DNA of 64,000 nt from JAWPMT01 sp965215825 (GTDB lineage: Bacteria; Bacteroidota; Bacteroidia; Cytophagales; Cyclobacteriaceae): contig CBDCEM010000003.1 in the NCBI GenBank assembly GCA_965215825.1, positions 124,001 through 188,000 of the forward strand. Direction: 5' to 3'. The notes beneath the pieces were generated by a model that saw only the letters and a list, made by a program, of their open reading frames with translations, did not search any database and was not told the origin of the DNA. Below, piece after piece: positions 16,264-28,100 of this stretch. Numbering within the stretch: position 1 is the stretch's first letter; every line of letters begins with the position of its first letter. Position numbers and translations under genes: made by a program.

Positions 16264-16613
16264 ATTGGTTATCCAGGGAGGATGAGGATGTTATTAGTTA
16301 TGATACGATCAATAAAAAATTAAAACTTCTTTCAGGACAAGGCATAAGCACCTCCGAGTTACAGATAACTTCTTTGAGAAATTGTGGACCAACATTCCAA
16401 AAGTTATATACCGACGCTTCTGGCAACTTGAGGTGTACCATTGATACCAACCTGATCGTGGGCATTGTTAATAACAATCAGGAGGACTCTCCGGAAGCAG
16501 AACCTATACGGGACTGGTTAAAAGGGAAGGCTCCCCTCGGGGATCAGGAGCATTCGGAAATTAGAGAGCGTATAAACGATTTATTGGAAGAAGGTAAAAT
16601 ACTTGGCCATTAA
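16257..16613 (+). pseudogene. 5'-truncated coding remnant, no recognised family
   Basis: The frame is open from 16257 with coding-like composition ('EDEDVISYDTINKKLKLL', 'FQKLYTDASGNLRCTIDTN', a charged helical end 'EIRERINDLLEEGKILGH'). The only plausible initiator is a TTG at 16374, well inside the coding-like part. A strong terminator follows at 16664-16709. It appears to be the 3' end of a gene whose front was lost at the junction with the LytTR fragment. Confidence 0.35.
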
Positions 16614-16663
16614 GAAGTTCGTGATTTCTGCTGATGATGGTTTACGAATTGCTAAGATTGAAT

Positions 16664-16709
16664 ACAGTAATCAGACTACTTAAGTAACCTGATTACTGTT
16701 ACTTTTTTT
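16664..16709 (+). terminator. Strong intrinsic terminator before the giant operon
   Basis: ACAGTAATCAG (16664-16674) pairs perfectly with CTGATTACTGT (16689-16699), then TAC and a run of seven T. It separates the debris zone from the seven-gene operon. Confidence 0.7.
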
Positions 16710-16786
16710 ATCCACAATCCGGAAATACCGCATTTGCTGTAGTGGTATTTTGGGTTTTCTTTTGAATATTAAGGAAGCATTTTTTT

Positions 16787-16803
16787 CATCTCATTGTGAG
16801 ATG
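16787..16803. promoter_or_regulatory. Small inverted repeat upstream of the giant operon
   Basis: CATCTC-ATTGT-GAGATG lies 37 bp before the first start codon of the operon, right after a run of T. It could be an operator or a leader hairpin; nothing more is visible. Confidence 0.3.
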
Positions 16804-16839
16804 GGAGAGATTGATTTTTAATACAACCAATAGCAGAAG

Positions 16840-19800
16840 ATGCCTAATACTGGTCAGAACAATCTCATTGTTCCAATTCAAGTTAATGCGTTATATGTAG
16901 CGGCAGGTCAAACTGTAATGGATGCGAAGGCAGATTTCAGCCGCTTACCGTGGACGGATGGTACCCGCGATCACCATCCCTATGTTCCTTTTCTTGGTGA
17001 ATCCGTGTTATCACCTGCGTTTCAAAACAAAAATTTCACGATGGAAAGTGGTGTGCACCTACATTGGGTATTGCCTCGGGCACATCGGACGTATCCCACG
17101 GATGCAAAGTCAGACGGAAAGAAAAAGCAACCTTATCCTGCGCCCAATCGCTGGCTGGTTACAAGAGGTAGCACAAAATGGATCATAGAAAGTGACTATA
17201 TCAATACCAAAGCGACGATTCATAGTCAGAATGCCGTTACGGTACCATATTTCAGTGACGAGAGTAATCAACCCTATCGATTTATGGGAAGACAGTTGCC
17301 ATTGTCCGACTGGGGTTCTGATTCAAATGCCAGTTACTGGAATAGCGATCATTCGAATCATCCGCTCACGGCTTTTGGTTACGGTGAATTAGCGTTCAAT
17401 ACATTCTATCCCAATTGTAGGTCTGTTTTTGGGTTTTTCGATCCCGATCCGGGAACAGTTGCTACAGATGCGCCAGTTTCCTATCAGGTATTGGGCTGGT
17501 ATCATGAGGAGGAAAATGATATTGTCGCCAAGGCCATTCATGAACTCAATGCATTGATTTCAAATCCTACATCGGATAAAGAGCTGCTTAAGAAATTATT
17601 CGATAATGGCGGGAAATGCCCATCCTGGTTAAGTGAGGCATATACTAATGCCGCCACGGCTGATCTATGGAATGGATATCATATCAATACAAGTGGTAGT
17701 TCTTATCAGTACAAACACGCCATGGCCTTGTTTCTGACCGTTGAAAACCCCGTATCGCTTTCTGCAGTATTTGTCAAAGCACCAGAAGCTCAAAGCGCTT
17801 TTTTTCGATTTGGTATTCAACAATTGCTGAATTGGAACATAGAATCTTCAGGAAGTCCCGCCGGATACCCCACGCAATCGCTTTATTACAGTTCCATTAA
17901 GGTTGATGGGACTAATAACAAAGCTCCGGATTTCGATCAGGTAGCGATAGGGAATTCTGGTTCTGAAGCGCTTTCTGCTTACATGGGTGTAGCATTGAAA
18001 AGCGCATACAATACAGGTGAAGAAACTCCTGTAAAACTGGAAACTCAACTGAACGCTATTCTTCATGGCAGTACACTGCAGGGAAACCTGACAGATGCTT
18101 CACTTAATTTCAAAGAAGCAATTCACGAATCGGGATTTGATGCGAAGGACAGTGGCTTGCTTTGGCGTATCCGAAAAATAAAAATTTCAGGCGATGGTCA
18201 TGTCGACGGAGAGCCAAATAATGAAAGTCCCTTGCCTGATGTTGTGGCTGGTTTGCTCAATGAATTGAATGCAGTTCAAAGCAGGTTTGATGACGGTAAT
18301 CATAAACTAGAGCAACGACAAGACCAATTGTATGCGGATTGGTGCAAGTACATGCATTGTTGCTACCCTCCGACAGGTACCAGTAACAATTTGCCGGACG
18401 AAGATGTGGTGATGGGGTATACTGAAAGAGACCTGAAAAACCTGGAAATTCTTCAAAAGCAGGTTGGTAGTATCACGTTAAAAGCAACACCATCCGAGAG
18501 TTCTGCAACAGGTATTTGGGGAAATGAGCTACTTGGAGCATACAAAGCAGTCTACAATTACCTCAATTCGCCACTTGAAGGACAATCAGAATCACTGAAC
18601 ACTATTTTAAAAGCTACGGGTTATGAATATGAGTTGTCACAGGTGCCAGCACCCCGATATTATGAGGCTAAAGATCCCGTTGTACTTTTTGCGGCGGAAG
18701 CGATCAAGACTCCACAGCTGAAAACTGATTTAAAAGCATCACCACCTGTACAGCTCATCAATGACTTGTCCCTGGAAACTTCCGGTGTTCCTGTCCAACC
18801 GGATGACCTTGTAGCAAAACTAGCTACACCAGCGAATTACAATTCCTCAACGACAGAATGGTCGCCGCATGTGTTAGAATGGCTGGTGAATTTTTATCCG
18901 GTTAGCCCGGGTAGCAATGCAGGGTCTGCTGATGGAGATTATGGCTCCGAATTTCTTCAGACCCCCATTTTTAATCTGAATCCTGATTCTTTTGACTATT
19001 CTCAGCAAAATGAATTGGTCGCATCACCCTCCGCATATAAAGGTTCGTCATACGTGTCTCCCACAACAAAGGACAACCTGCTTCATTCGTTGAAAGCTTT
19101 CTTGTTGGGACGTTATCCTGAAACACTCTCAGAAAGTGATTTTGTAGGGAATAGCAAGATTGATAAAAGTTGGGAGCAGGTTTCTAGCCAAAGCACTCAT
19201 GATTTTAGTGATCCGGGTTGCACAGCTTTTGAAACTTACCAGCTTTTAGCCGGAACCATCATTTTGACCCAGGCGATAAGGGGCTTCAATCAAGCCCTGG
19301 TACAAAGACAGCAAAATATTCAATTGCCCATCAGTGATCCGTTAGGCTTTACTAGTTACCAGGATTTTACGCAAAATGTAAGTGCCGCGCTCAAAGGAGT
19401 AAACCCTCCGACGCCCAATCCGGATGATATGTTTTTCCCGATCAGAGCTGGTGCGCTGCAATTCTCTGAACTGTCCTTGACAGACCACTTTGGAATGGCT
19501 ACAAATCCCAATGTCAGTTCACCGATTATAGCCAATAATCTGATTTCAGCGTCTAATGCCGAATGGAGTTGGTTAGCTCCGAGATTTTCACAGGCCACCC
19601 GGTTGAATTTTCGATGGATGGCAGCGAATAGTACCATGGGTTCGGACCTGGAGGTAAATAGTCATCCTTTGACATCTCCTATTTGCGGGTGGGTCTTACC
19701 AAACTACGTGGATCGCACTTTGGTATTTTATGATCAGAACGGAAAAGGCCTTGGAAGTTTTCGGCAGTCGGATGGAGGCTGGAATTCTTTTCCATGTGGA

Positions 19801-20916
19801 TTGAATCCGGTACTTCGCACGGATTTGGTACCAGCCAATCCCAGGCAGATAAACAGTCATTTACTAAATGTACTTATGGCCTTGTTGGCGGGTACAGATA
19901 AAATCAATGGAACTGCTCCGGCTACAAATTTTATAGAAGACCTTCTTTCGAAAATTGAACAAGCACAGGACAGTATATATCCTGAGAACTATGCGGGCCA
20001 CGATGCATTGTCCATTCTTATGGGCAAACCTGTTGCTATCGTAAGAGCCACCCTCAATCTTGAAGTGAAGGGAGATATACTCCACGATCAGGGCTGGGTT
20101 CCTTTCAGACAGCAATTGCAAGGAAGCAAACCTCAGACCGATGCTTATGAGCAAGTGGAAGTTCCTATTAATTTGGGTGATCCACGACAACTCAATGATG
20201 GATTGAATGGTTTCTGGAAAGAGTGTGACGGGCAATTGGACAGCAATCTGAACATGATCACGCCTAATGATAACACCTTGCCGTTATATCAATCCCTGTC
20301 TGAAGAACCGGTGACCCTCACCATGTTTTTCGATCCTCATGGTGTGATACATGCTACTACAGGCGTACTACCGGTAAAAGTTATTGATATTCCTCCTGAT
20401 CAATACACAAAGGCTTTGAAGAACATCGAAATGGCCTTTTTCTCGGCTCCGTTGCTGACACCTACGACGAATGTTCAACTCTCACTACCCAAAGAATCTG
20501 GCTATAAATGGTCCTGGCTACAAAATAACGTTCAGGATGGAATTACCTCCTGCCAGCATACACCGGATTTGCCACTGATTTCCGAAACCATGTTTACCAA
20601 TGCCTGGAATGCGCTGGTCCCTACCCTGGAATTGTATCCTACGGAATCAGGAACCCCCTGGACAGAAATGGTAACCATGAACTGGGTCTGTACAGCAGAA
20701 GGTACTGATTTATACGAGGTGATTTTGCCAGGCGACCCGAACCGAAAACCGCTGGTTACCTGGGCGCAGTACAATGACGAAATAGAACAATTGATTTTCA
20801 AGAATTTATCAGGAATGACCTCCTTTAATACGGAAGTGAATTTCGAGCAGCAGGAATTGCTGGAAGGCTGGTTAATGTTATCGCATATCGCAGAATCTAA
20901 TACACCACAAGGATAA
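16840..20916 (+). CDS. 1358-aa unrecognised protein, first gene of the giant operon
   Basis: A very large protein without signal peptide or membrane segment. The N-terminal third is rich in aromatic residues and histidine, with motif-like stretches 'FTMESGVHLHWVLPRAHRTY' and 'YPAPNRWLVTRG' that look conserved rather than repetitive. No repeats, no obvious enzyme motif. It may be a structural protein of a large particle or a secreted matrix component. The next gene starts 11 bases after its stop; six more genes follow without a break, so it is the head of one transcription unit. I do not recognise a named domain in it. Confidence 0.75.
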   Translation: MPNTGQNNLIVPIQVNALYVAAGQTVMDAKADFSRLPWTDGTRDHHPYVPFLGESVLSPAFQNKNFTMESGVHLHWVLPRAHRTYPTDAKSDGKKKQPYPAPNRWLVTRGSTKWIIESDYINTKATIHSQNAVTVPYFSDESNQPYRFMGRQLPLSDWGSDSNASYWNSDHSNHPLTAFGYGELAFNTFYPNCRSVFGFFDPDPGTVATDAPVSYQVLGWYHEEENDIVAKAIHELNALISNPTSDKELLKKLFDNGGKCPSWLSEAYTNAATADLWNGYHINTSGSSYQYKHAMALFLTVENPVSLSAVFVKAPEAQSAFFRFGIQQLLNWNIESSGSPAGYPTQSLYYSSIKVDGTNNKAPDFDQVAIGNSGSEALSAYMGVALKSAYNTGEETPVKLETQLNAILHGSTLQGNLTDASLNFKEAIHESGFDAKDSGLLWRIRKIKISGDGHVDGEPNNESPLPDVVAGLLNELNAVQSRFDDGNHKLEQRQDQLYADWCKYMHCCYPPTGTSNNLPDEDVVMGYTERDLKNLEILQKQVGSITLKATPSESSATGIWGNELLGAYKAVYNYLNSPLEGQSESLNTILKATGYEYELSQVPAPRYYEAKDPVVLFAAEAIKTPQLKTDLKASPPVQLINDLSLETSGVPVQPDDLVAKLATPANYNSSTTEWSPHVLEWLVNFYPVSPGSNAGSADGDYGSEFLQTPIFNLNPDSFDYSQQNELVASPSAYKGSSYVSPTTKDNLLHSLKAFLLGRYPETLSESDFVGNSKIDKSWEQVSSQSTHDFSDPGCTAFETYQLLAGTIILTQAIRGFNQALVQRQQNIQLPISDPLGFTSYQDFTQNVSAALKGVNPPTPNPDDMFFPIRAGALQFSELSLTDHFGMATNPNVSSPIIANNLISASNAEWSWLAPRFSQATRLNFRWMAANSTMGSDLEVNSHPLTSPICGWVLPNYVDRTLVFYDQNGKGLGSFRQSDGGWNSFPCGLNPVLRTDLVPANPRQINSHLLNVLMALLAGTDKINGTAPATNFIEDLLSKIEQAQDSIYPENYAGHDALSILMGKPVAIVRATLNLEVKGDILHDQGWVPFRQQLQGSKPQTDAYEQVEVPINLGDPRQLNDGLNGFWKECDGQLDSNLNMITPNDNTLPLYQSLSEEPVTLTMFFDPHGVIHATTGVLPVKVIDIPPDQYTKALKNIEMAFFSAPLLTPTTNVQLSLPKESGYKWSWLQNNVQDGITSCQHTPDLPLISETMFTNAWNALVPTLELYPTESGTPWTEMVTMNWVCTAEGTDLYEVILPGDPNRKPLVTWAQYNDEIEQLIFKNLSGMTSFNTEVNFEQQELLEGWLMLSHIAESNTPQG

Positions 20917-20927
20917 AAGCATAGACA

Positions 20928-23900
20928 ATGAGTACGATTTCCCCTATACTAAAATACAATTTCGAACCTTCTGGTACGACGCTGAAAGACCTTTCTGGCA
21001 ATGGAAATGTTGGCACAGTCGGGTCCAGTGTTCAGATAGTAAATAATGACCCTACCATGGGAACTTGCCTGGAGCTTACGGGCGATGATAATAGTTATAT
21101 TTCCTTTCAAAATCTTCCGGGTACGGGCGTTTCTGACCTCTCAAATGGGATTACGATGACTGCCTGGATCAATGCAACTTCTCTCGATAAAGCTCCTGTC
21201 CTCTTGAATTTCGGCAATGACTCGGCCAATATTTCTTTTCAGCTGGGTTCTGGAAAGCCTTACGTTTATCTTATTTCGGATGCAGTTGGTCATAGCGTCA
21301 GTAGTTCCAAAGCCATAACGGCTAATCAATGGGTACACCTGGCCATTACCATCGATTCCAATGGCAACGGAGTAGTTTTCCTCAATGGCGCAGTGATCAA
21401 TCAGGATCAGACGAGTACGGTCCCAATGCCAAACATGGCCACTACTACTAATTTAATTGGTAAAGGAGCCTGGAACAATGTGCCTCCAGGTGCACCGCTA
21501 TTTGAGGGAATGATTGCCTGGATGGCGATTTATAATGGTCCGTTAGATCAGGGAGCGGTGCAAGAAGACATGATGGAAGGTCAGGTCAGACAGTACTCCA
21601 CTTATAGACAGAGCTTTCCTCTTGATTTCAAGTTGCAAAGTGATGACGGAGGTTCCGAAGTTCCTATTCTCTATATTGAAGATGAAGGGGATGGAGAGAA
21701 TTTGAAGTTCAGTGTCAAAAACAATAGTGGTAAATCTCTCACACTGGTCAAGCCAACTGGCTCTGCTTCTGACTTCCATTTTCAGCTGCATTTTAGGCCC
21801 GGAACTTTATCCTCCAATTTTTTAAGCAAGACACCTACACTGCTCAACGCTGCAGACTGGACAGTATCCCTTGCCAAAGGGTCTGCAGGAACTGACCTGC
21901 TTGATTTTTTATATTCCGGTACGGAACCCATCTCTCCTGGCGAAGAAGTAGTTCTTACGATCGAATCAGTCAACGCAAGCGCTATTGGTGGTTCACGAAA
22001 TACAAACGTTGAGTTTCAATATGCTAATGTGCAGGTAGGCCCTACACCGGATGTGGTGCAAGGTTTTAAGATGCAAAACCTGAGTATCGTCAACCATACC
22101 GGCCAAAAAAATATTTCTCTCAGAGCGGACATTATTGGAGGTGCGCGGATCCTGAACTATACCAAACCATTAAATGTAACAGATAGCCAAAGTACTCCTC
22201 CTCAAAGTGAATTGTTATTTCGAATTGTCAATACAGGAGATGAGCCCTTGCCTCTGCGAACACCTACGTCACCGAAAGGTGCGACAACATTCGAACTGAT
22301 CCTGGATATTCAACCAGAGGGAGAATTGGTAGAGTGGGCACTTATGGACCAGGGAGATATAGCAAATTTGGTACTGGAATTACCAGTTATCGGCCTGGCG
22401 AAGAGCGCAACTGGTACGGTGATCACGCTACAGGAACCTTTGGCTGCTCCCATTGTGGCAAATACGGTATTGAACGTTGATCCACCATCTGGGACCGCTT
22501 TTACGGTAACGGTAAGTGGTGACGGTGCCATTGCCGGAAAGTATGAGATTCCAATAGAGACAACTACGCAAGATATTGTGCCGGGTTCCATTTTGAAACT
22601 AAGTAGCAATCAGGCTTCATGGAGCATTACCCCTGATGCATCTGTGCCAACATTGGTGAACAATCAGCTTCAATGGACGATTCAAAACCAATCTCTGCAA
22701 CAGTTGGAGCAGGGAGCAAGTCTGGAATTTACCTTAACTGGCATTACCTGTAGCTTACCGGCAGGTGCTTCGATCGTTACGATTCAATACAAAAATGTGC
22801 CCAACCACTGGGATGGTCAATTTGCGCTGAAAGTTGAAAAGTCACCAGCGGTCTATAAAGGCAATGAAATGGGCATCAATGTGGGCGAGCCATCCGCCAG
22901 TTTACACATCCAGGAGCAGGATGGAACAATACCGGTCAGGATAGGCCAAAAGAAATCTACAACCTCGCTCGAACCCTTTGGCACTATTAATTACATAATT
23001 GAAAGTGTATTTGATCTTCCAAGTGGCTTGATATTAATCGGGTCGACGACACAAATTAGTAATAATCAAGCGTTGAGCTTCCTTGTAAATCAGGAGGGTA
23101 CCCTTAAGACAAAGAATGTCGTAATAGCAACGAGCAATTCAAACCTGATTTATTTCAATAACCATGTCCTGTGTGTAGATGTAGGAGATGGCAGTGGCAT
23201 TGATGTTTATGATATAACGGGCCTTGCTGAGAATGGTGATTTTGATTCTGAGCCAAAATATATATCTAGTTATACGATGCCTGGTTCTTACGGAGGGTGG
23301 GGGCAACATTATTATATACATAAGGATTTCCTGTTTACACCTATTGGTTATGAATATGATGATGACTATTGCATTGGAGTCATTAACCTTACAAACCTCG
23401 CTCAGGGCGGCGCAGTGAGTAAAGCAACCTCCGTTACTGATAGTAAAACGTATTTAATCGGAAGTGGAAACTACTTATATGCCCTCATATCGGGAGATAT
23501 CTTTACCGTTTATGAAATCCAGGACGATGGAAGTCTCCTGCAACAAGGTACACTTAAGTTTATGTCAATGACTTCTGGTGGCGATATTCAAATGGCTGTC
23601 GGTGGAAGTCAGGTTTTTGTGACGGAGAATGGTGATTCGCATAGGCGTCTGTGGACTGTGGAGGTATCTGATCCAACATCTCCGAAACTAATTTATAAAA
23701 CAGTTTCCAATGCCGTGGATTCATTTGGTTTGGGAGTAGATGGAAACTTGCTCTTTAATGGCGATCAGGACAAGATTGAGATTTACAACGTCGTTGATGC
23801 TTCCGCTCCGATCAAGCTGTTTGATTATGCTTATCCCAATCTTGTTAATCAGATTACTCTTAGTCAGGAGTACATTCTGATAACGGAATATGATAATGGT

Positions 23901-25049
23901 CAGGAGAGTTGTAACGTTTATTCGAAGCAACAATTTTACGAACGATTATTTGGAGTCAGTACCTTTTTATCTCCTGATCGGATTGAGATTGGTACTTCCA
24001 ATTTGTCCAAGAATGCTCACCTCAGCCTCCCATATCCAATAAGTACTGGACATAACGGTATAGTTATTGGTGAAAATTCTGGCACCGATTCCAGTGCACT
24101 GGCCATTTCAGTTGATTCCGGATCAGCAGCGGACCCACTTTCAATCCATAGCAATAGCGGTGAACCCATATTCAATGTAAAAAAACCTGGAAGCAGCGGT
24201 GGTCCTTACCTGGTAGGTATTGGAACAGCAACGCCGCAGGCTCCATTGGATGTGGAAATTCAATCGGCTTCAAGTATTTCTGCCCAATTCTGGGCGTACA
24301 ATGCATCCGGCGGACAGAATGTTGCTGAATCAACTGCTTCACCAAACGATGCTCCGGTATCGATTAGGGCCGCCGGAACTGTCCGTGCTGCTCAATTTTA
24401 TGCTGTGTCTGATGTGAGAATTAAGGAAGCTGTTGAGCGATCGGACCAGGCTGCTGATCTAAAAGCATTGCTGAAACTGAAAATCTCTGATTACGGGTAT
24501 GTGGATTTAGTGGGAAAGGGCAACCAAAGAAAGAAGGGACTGATTGCGCAGCAAGTAAAAGAGGTAGTTCCTCAGGTGGTAGCTGATAACAATGTCGATT
24601 TTATTCCCAACATCTATGCCATGGCAAAAAAGATCCTTTGGAATTCCTCTGAACAACAATTGACAATAACGATCAATCAGGCGCATGAACTACAAGTAGG
24701 GAATGTGGTTCGACTGATCGCAGATCAGGGTGCAAAAGAGAAGGCTGTGATTGAAATATTGGACGATTCCTCTTTCATCGTTGGAGAATGGTCAGAGCCA
24801 ACAGAACAGCTCTTTGTTTTTGGAAAGCAGGTAGATGATTTCCATACGGTTGATTACGATCAGGTGGCCATGTTGGGAGTCAGTGCGATTCAGGCGTTGC
24901 ACGATGACGTGCAGGACTTACGTCAGGAGGTGCGAGACCTGAGAAAGGTAAATGAAGACTTGAAAGAACAATTGAGCTTGGAAATGTCTGATCTTAAGGC
25001 CGAACTAGCGGCTTTAAAAGGAGTGCTATGCATCCAACATTCAAATTAA
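20928..25049 (+). CDS. LamG / propeller-like / S74 intramolecular-chaperone fibre protein, paralogue 1
   Basis: A 1373-aa modular protein. Residues 1 to about 215: LamG/concanavalin-like domain ('YNFEPSGTTLKDLSGNGNVG', 'GITMTAWINATS'). About 225-640: beta-sandwich modules, ending with 'MGINVGEPSASLHIQE'. About 670-1020: propeller-like repeats resembling LVIVD. About 1095: 'VGIGTATPQAPLDV', a motif common in fibre shafts. C-terminus: a Peptidase_S74 / chaperone-of-endosialidase domain beginning 'SDVRIKEAVE' with candidate self-cleavage serine S1161, then 'GLIAQQVKEVVPQ' and a C-terminal coiled coil. In phage tail spikes this domain trimerises the fibre and then cuts itself off. No signal peptide. 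A paralogue follows after 52 bases. Confidence 0.85.
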   Translation: MSTISPILKYNFEPSGTTLKDLSGNGNVGTVGSSVQIVNNDPTMGTCLELTGDDNSYISFQNLPGTGVSDLSNGITMTAWINATSLDKAPVLLNFGNDSANISFQLGSGKPYVYLISDAVGHSVSSSKAITANQWVHLAITIDSNGNGVVFLNGAVINQDQTSTVPMPNMATTTNLIGKGAWNNVPPGAPLFEGMIAWMAIYNGPLDQGAVQEDMMEGQVRQYSTYRQSFPLDFKLQSDDGGSEVPILYIEDEGDGENLKFSVKNNSGKSLTLVKPTGSASDFHFQLHFRPGTLSSNFLSKTPTLLNAADWTVSLAKGSAGTDLLDFLYSGTEPISPGEEVVLTIESVNASAIGGSRNTNVEFQYANVQVGPTPDVVQGFKMQNLSIVNHTGQKNISLRADIIGGARILNYTKPLNVTDSQSTPPQSELLFRIVNTGDEPLPLRTPTSPKGATTFELILDIQPEGELVEWALMDQGDIANLVLELPVIGLAKSATGTVITLQEPLAAPIVANTVLNVDPPSGTAFTVTVSGDGAIAGKYEIPIETTTQDIVPGSILKLSSNQASWSITPDASVPTLVNNQLQWTIQNQSLQQLEQGASLEFTLTGITCSLPAGASIVTIQYKNVPNHWDGQFALKVEKSPAVYKGNEMGINVGEPSASLHIQEQDGTIPVRIGQKKSTTSLEPFGTINYIIESVFDLPSGLILIGSTTQISNNQALSFLVNQEGTLKTKNVVIATSNSNLIYFNNHVLCVDVGDGSGIDVYDITGLAENGDFDSEPKYISSYTMPGSYGGWGQHYYIHKDFLFTPIGYEYDDDYCIGVINLTNLAQGGAVSKATSVTDSKTYLIGSGNYLYALISGDIFTVYEIQDDGSLLQQGTLKFMSMTSGGDIQMAVGGSQVFVTENGDSHRRLWTVEVSDPTSPKLIYKTVSNAVDSFGLGVDGNLLFNGDQDKIEIYNVVDASAPIKLFDYAYPNLVNQITLSQEYILITEYDNGQESCNVYSKQQFYERLFGVSTFLSPDRIEIGTSNLSKNAHLSLPYPISTGHNGIVIGENSGTDSSALAISVDSGSAADPLSIHSNSGEPIFNVKKPGSSGGPYLVGIGTATPQAPLDVEIQSASSISAQFWAYNASGGQNVAESTASPNDAPVSIRAAGTVRAAQFYAVSDVRIKEAVERSDQAADLKALLKLKISDYGYVDLVGKGNQRKKGLIAQQVKEVVPQVVADNNVDFIPNIYAMAKKILWNSSEQQLTITINQAHELQVGNVVRLIADQGAKEKAVIEILDDSSFIVGEWSEPTEQLFVFGKQVDDFHTVDYDQVAMLGVSAIQALHDDVQDLRQEVRDLRKVNEDLKEQLSLEMSDLKAELAALKGVLCIQHSN

Positions 25050-25101
25050 TGTGATAAACGAAAAGGTTTGATAAGGACTTTTGAATAAAGAAGCTTGAGA
25101 T

Positions 25102-28100
25102 ATGACTAAAAATGAGATTTCCCCTATTCTGAAATACAATTTCGAACCTTCGGGAACGACCCTAAAAGATATTACTCGCAATGGAAATGTTGGCACGATC
25201 GGGTCCAGTGTACAGGTCATTAATGATGACCCGGTCATGGGGACCTGCCTGGAATTTACGGGCGATGGTAATAGTTATATTTCCTTTCCAAATCTTCCGG
25301 GTACCGGCATTTCTGACCTTTCCAATGGGATCACAATGACGGCCTGGATCAATGCGACTTCTGTAGATGAACATCCGGTCTTGCTGAATTTTGGAAATAG
25401 CACTAATAATATCTCTTTTCAGATAGGTTCAGGGATCCCTTATTCTCAAATTGTTGAAGGAAGTCAGGTTCAGAGCCTTTCTTGCAGTCAGGTTATTGAT
25501 ACTGGAAAGTGGTATCACCTTGCCATTACCATTAATTCTTCGGGCAATGGAGTGGTCTATATTAATGGAGCAATAATCAATCAAACAACCATCAACTTGT
25601 TACCGCCAGTCAACATGGCTACCACGACTAATTGGATCGGAAAAGGTTCGTGGGGGAATACAGGTACAGCCGCACCTCCTTTTAAGGGAATGATGGCCTG
25701 GATGGCCATTTATAATGGGGCATTGGATCAGGGTGCGATACAAGAAGACATGATGGAAGGCCAGATCAGACAGTATTCCACTTTTCGGCAGAGCTTTCCT
25801 CTCAATTTTAAATTACAAAGTGAAGACAGAGGTTCAGAAGTTCCCATCCTCTATATTGAAGATGAAGGGGATGGAGAGAACTTGCAGCTCAGCGTCATCA
25901 ATAATAGTGAGAAATCCATCACATTAATAAAACCGACGGGTGCTGCTCCTGATTTTCATTTTCAATTACATTTTAGACCCGGAACTTTATCGTCCAATTT
26001 CTTAAGCAAGACACCCACACTGCTCAACGCTGCAGACTGGACAGTATCCCTTGCAAAAGGGTCTGCGGGAACTGACCTGCTCAACTTTTTGTATTCCGGT
26101 ACAGAACCTATATCTGCCGGCCAGGAAGTGGTCATAACAATCGAATCAGTCAATGCAAGTGCACTTGGTGGTTCTCGAAATACAAACGTTGAGTTTCAAT
26201 ATGCGAATGTGCAGGTAGGACCTACTGCCGATGTAGTGCAGGGATTCCAGATGCAAAACCTGAGTGTCGTCAATCATTCCGGTGAAAAAGATATTTCTCT
26301 AAGAGCAGACATTGTTGGAGGTGCTCGAATCCTGAATTATGCCAAACCTTCAGACCCGGAATTGGGACTAAGCGATCCGCCACAAAGTGAACTGCTCTTC
26401 AGAATTGTCAATACCGGAGCTACACTTCCTTTGCGAACACCCTCCTCCGCGTATGGTGCCACTGAATTTGTTCTTAACGTCGATGTTCAAACGGACGAAG
26501 AATTCATGGAATGGGCGTTGATGGGGGCGAATGATCATAAACATCTCATCCTGGAAGTGCCAGTATTGGGTGTAGTGAAAAGTGCTACAAGCACCTCAGT
26601 TACTCTTCAGGAACCTTTGGCTTCTCCGATCGCCGGAAATGCCCAGCTCAATATTATTCCTGCAACTGGACCAGAGATTCTGATTACGGTCGCATCAGAG
26701 GGTGCAGCTGTTTCGAGTTCACAGATTCCTATTGTGAAAACCTCTGACACAATATCAACAGGAGCTTCAGTTAACTTGTCAAGTAACCTGGCTAAATGGA
26801 AGGTGGTGTCGCAATCATCCAACGGCACTCCACTTACCTGGACGATCCAAAACCAATCATTGACGGAGTGGAAGGAGAATACCAGTCTGGAGTTTTTGCT
26901 TACGGGTATCGAATGTAGTTTGCCTGCTGGCTCTTCGGTGATAACCATCCAGTATAAGAACTTCCCAGGGCATTGGGAGGGCCAATTTGACCTGAAAGTG
27001 GAAAAGTCGCCCGTAGTTTATAGAAACAATCAGATGGGCATCAATACGGGAGTACCAAATGCAAGCTTGCACATCGTGGAGGAACAAGGAGAAATTCCTT
27101 TGAAGGTTGAAGAAAGAATAACTACTGCTGCTCCGACTTCCTTTCCAACTCATGATGTCAAGCAGGACGTGCGCATGATGCGTTTGCATGATGTAGGTCA
27201 GAATACTTACATGGATGAAATTATGGGTGGCGATTTTTCCAATTCCCAGGGAGAGATAACGTCTTATGTTCAGGCCTGGCAATATGAAGACTCATCTTAT
27301 TCGTGGAATTTTCTAATCAACGCAACAGATGTTACGGCTGAATTTCCAAATTTGCCGGGACGGGCTGCTTACCACTATAATTATGCATATGTACGCGTCC
27401 CTGGATCCACAGATATTAATATCTATACACTCGACTTTCAGGTAAATAGCCCTGTGCTTGGAACGATCAAATCCGTTGGTTTTGGTCAGGATGCCTTCGT
27501 TGGGATCAATCAGGGGTTTTTATTTGCTCAAAACATTGCCAGTGGAGTGAATAATATCCTGGTTTATGACATCAATGCTTCTGCGACAGACCCCACATTG
27601 GTCCAGACCCTGGAATTGAAAAACCTGTCTTCGTATGCGTTGTTTCAAGGTGGCTATGCTTACCTTATTTATGATTCCAAGTTCTCGATCCAGGCTATTC
27701 AATTGGATGGCAGTCTGACTGAGATTGGTTCGGTTGCAATCAGCTCAGTAGGGGAGATAACGGTTTTTGAAAACCTGGCCTTCGTGTGCCCTCTCATTGG
27801 AAATTCGATCACCATCATAGATATCTCAAATCCGGTATCCCCTACCATTCAGAAACTGACCTTAGGTAGTGAAGAAGCCTCTGCTGGGCCTTCTTTGACA
27901 GTACAACTATTCGCTAATATCCTTATCGCTGGATATTTGGGGCAGCTTCTTATCTATGATCTGACAGTATTGTCCACTCCTAAATTAATCCATACAGAAT
28001 CCTTGACAAGCGATTTTTCAGGTACCAATAGCTCTAATTTTGGGATATCCGCGGTAGGTACGGTGGGCAAGTATCTGTATGTATCTGGATTGACAGATAA

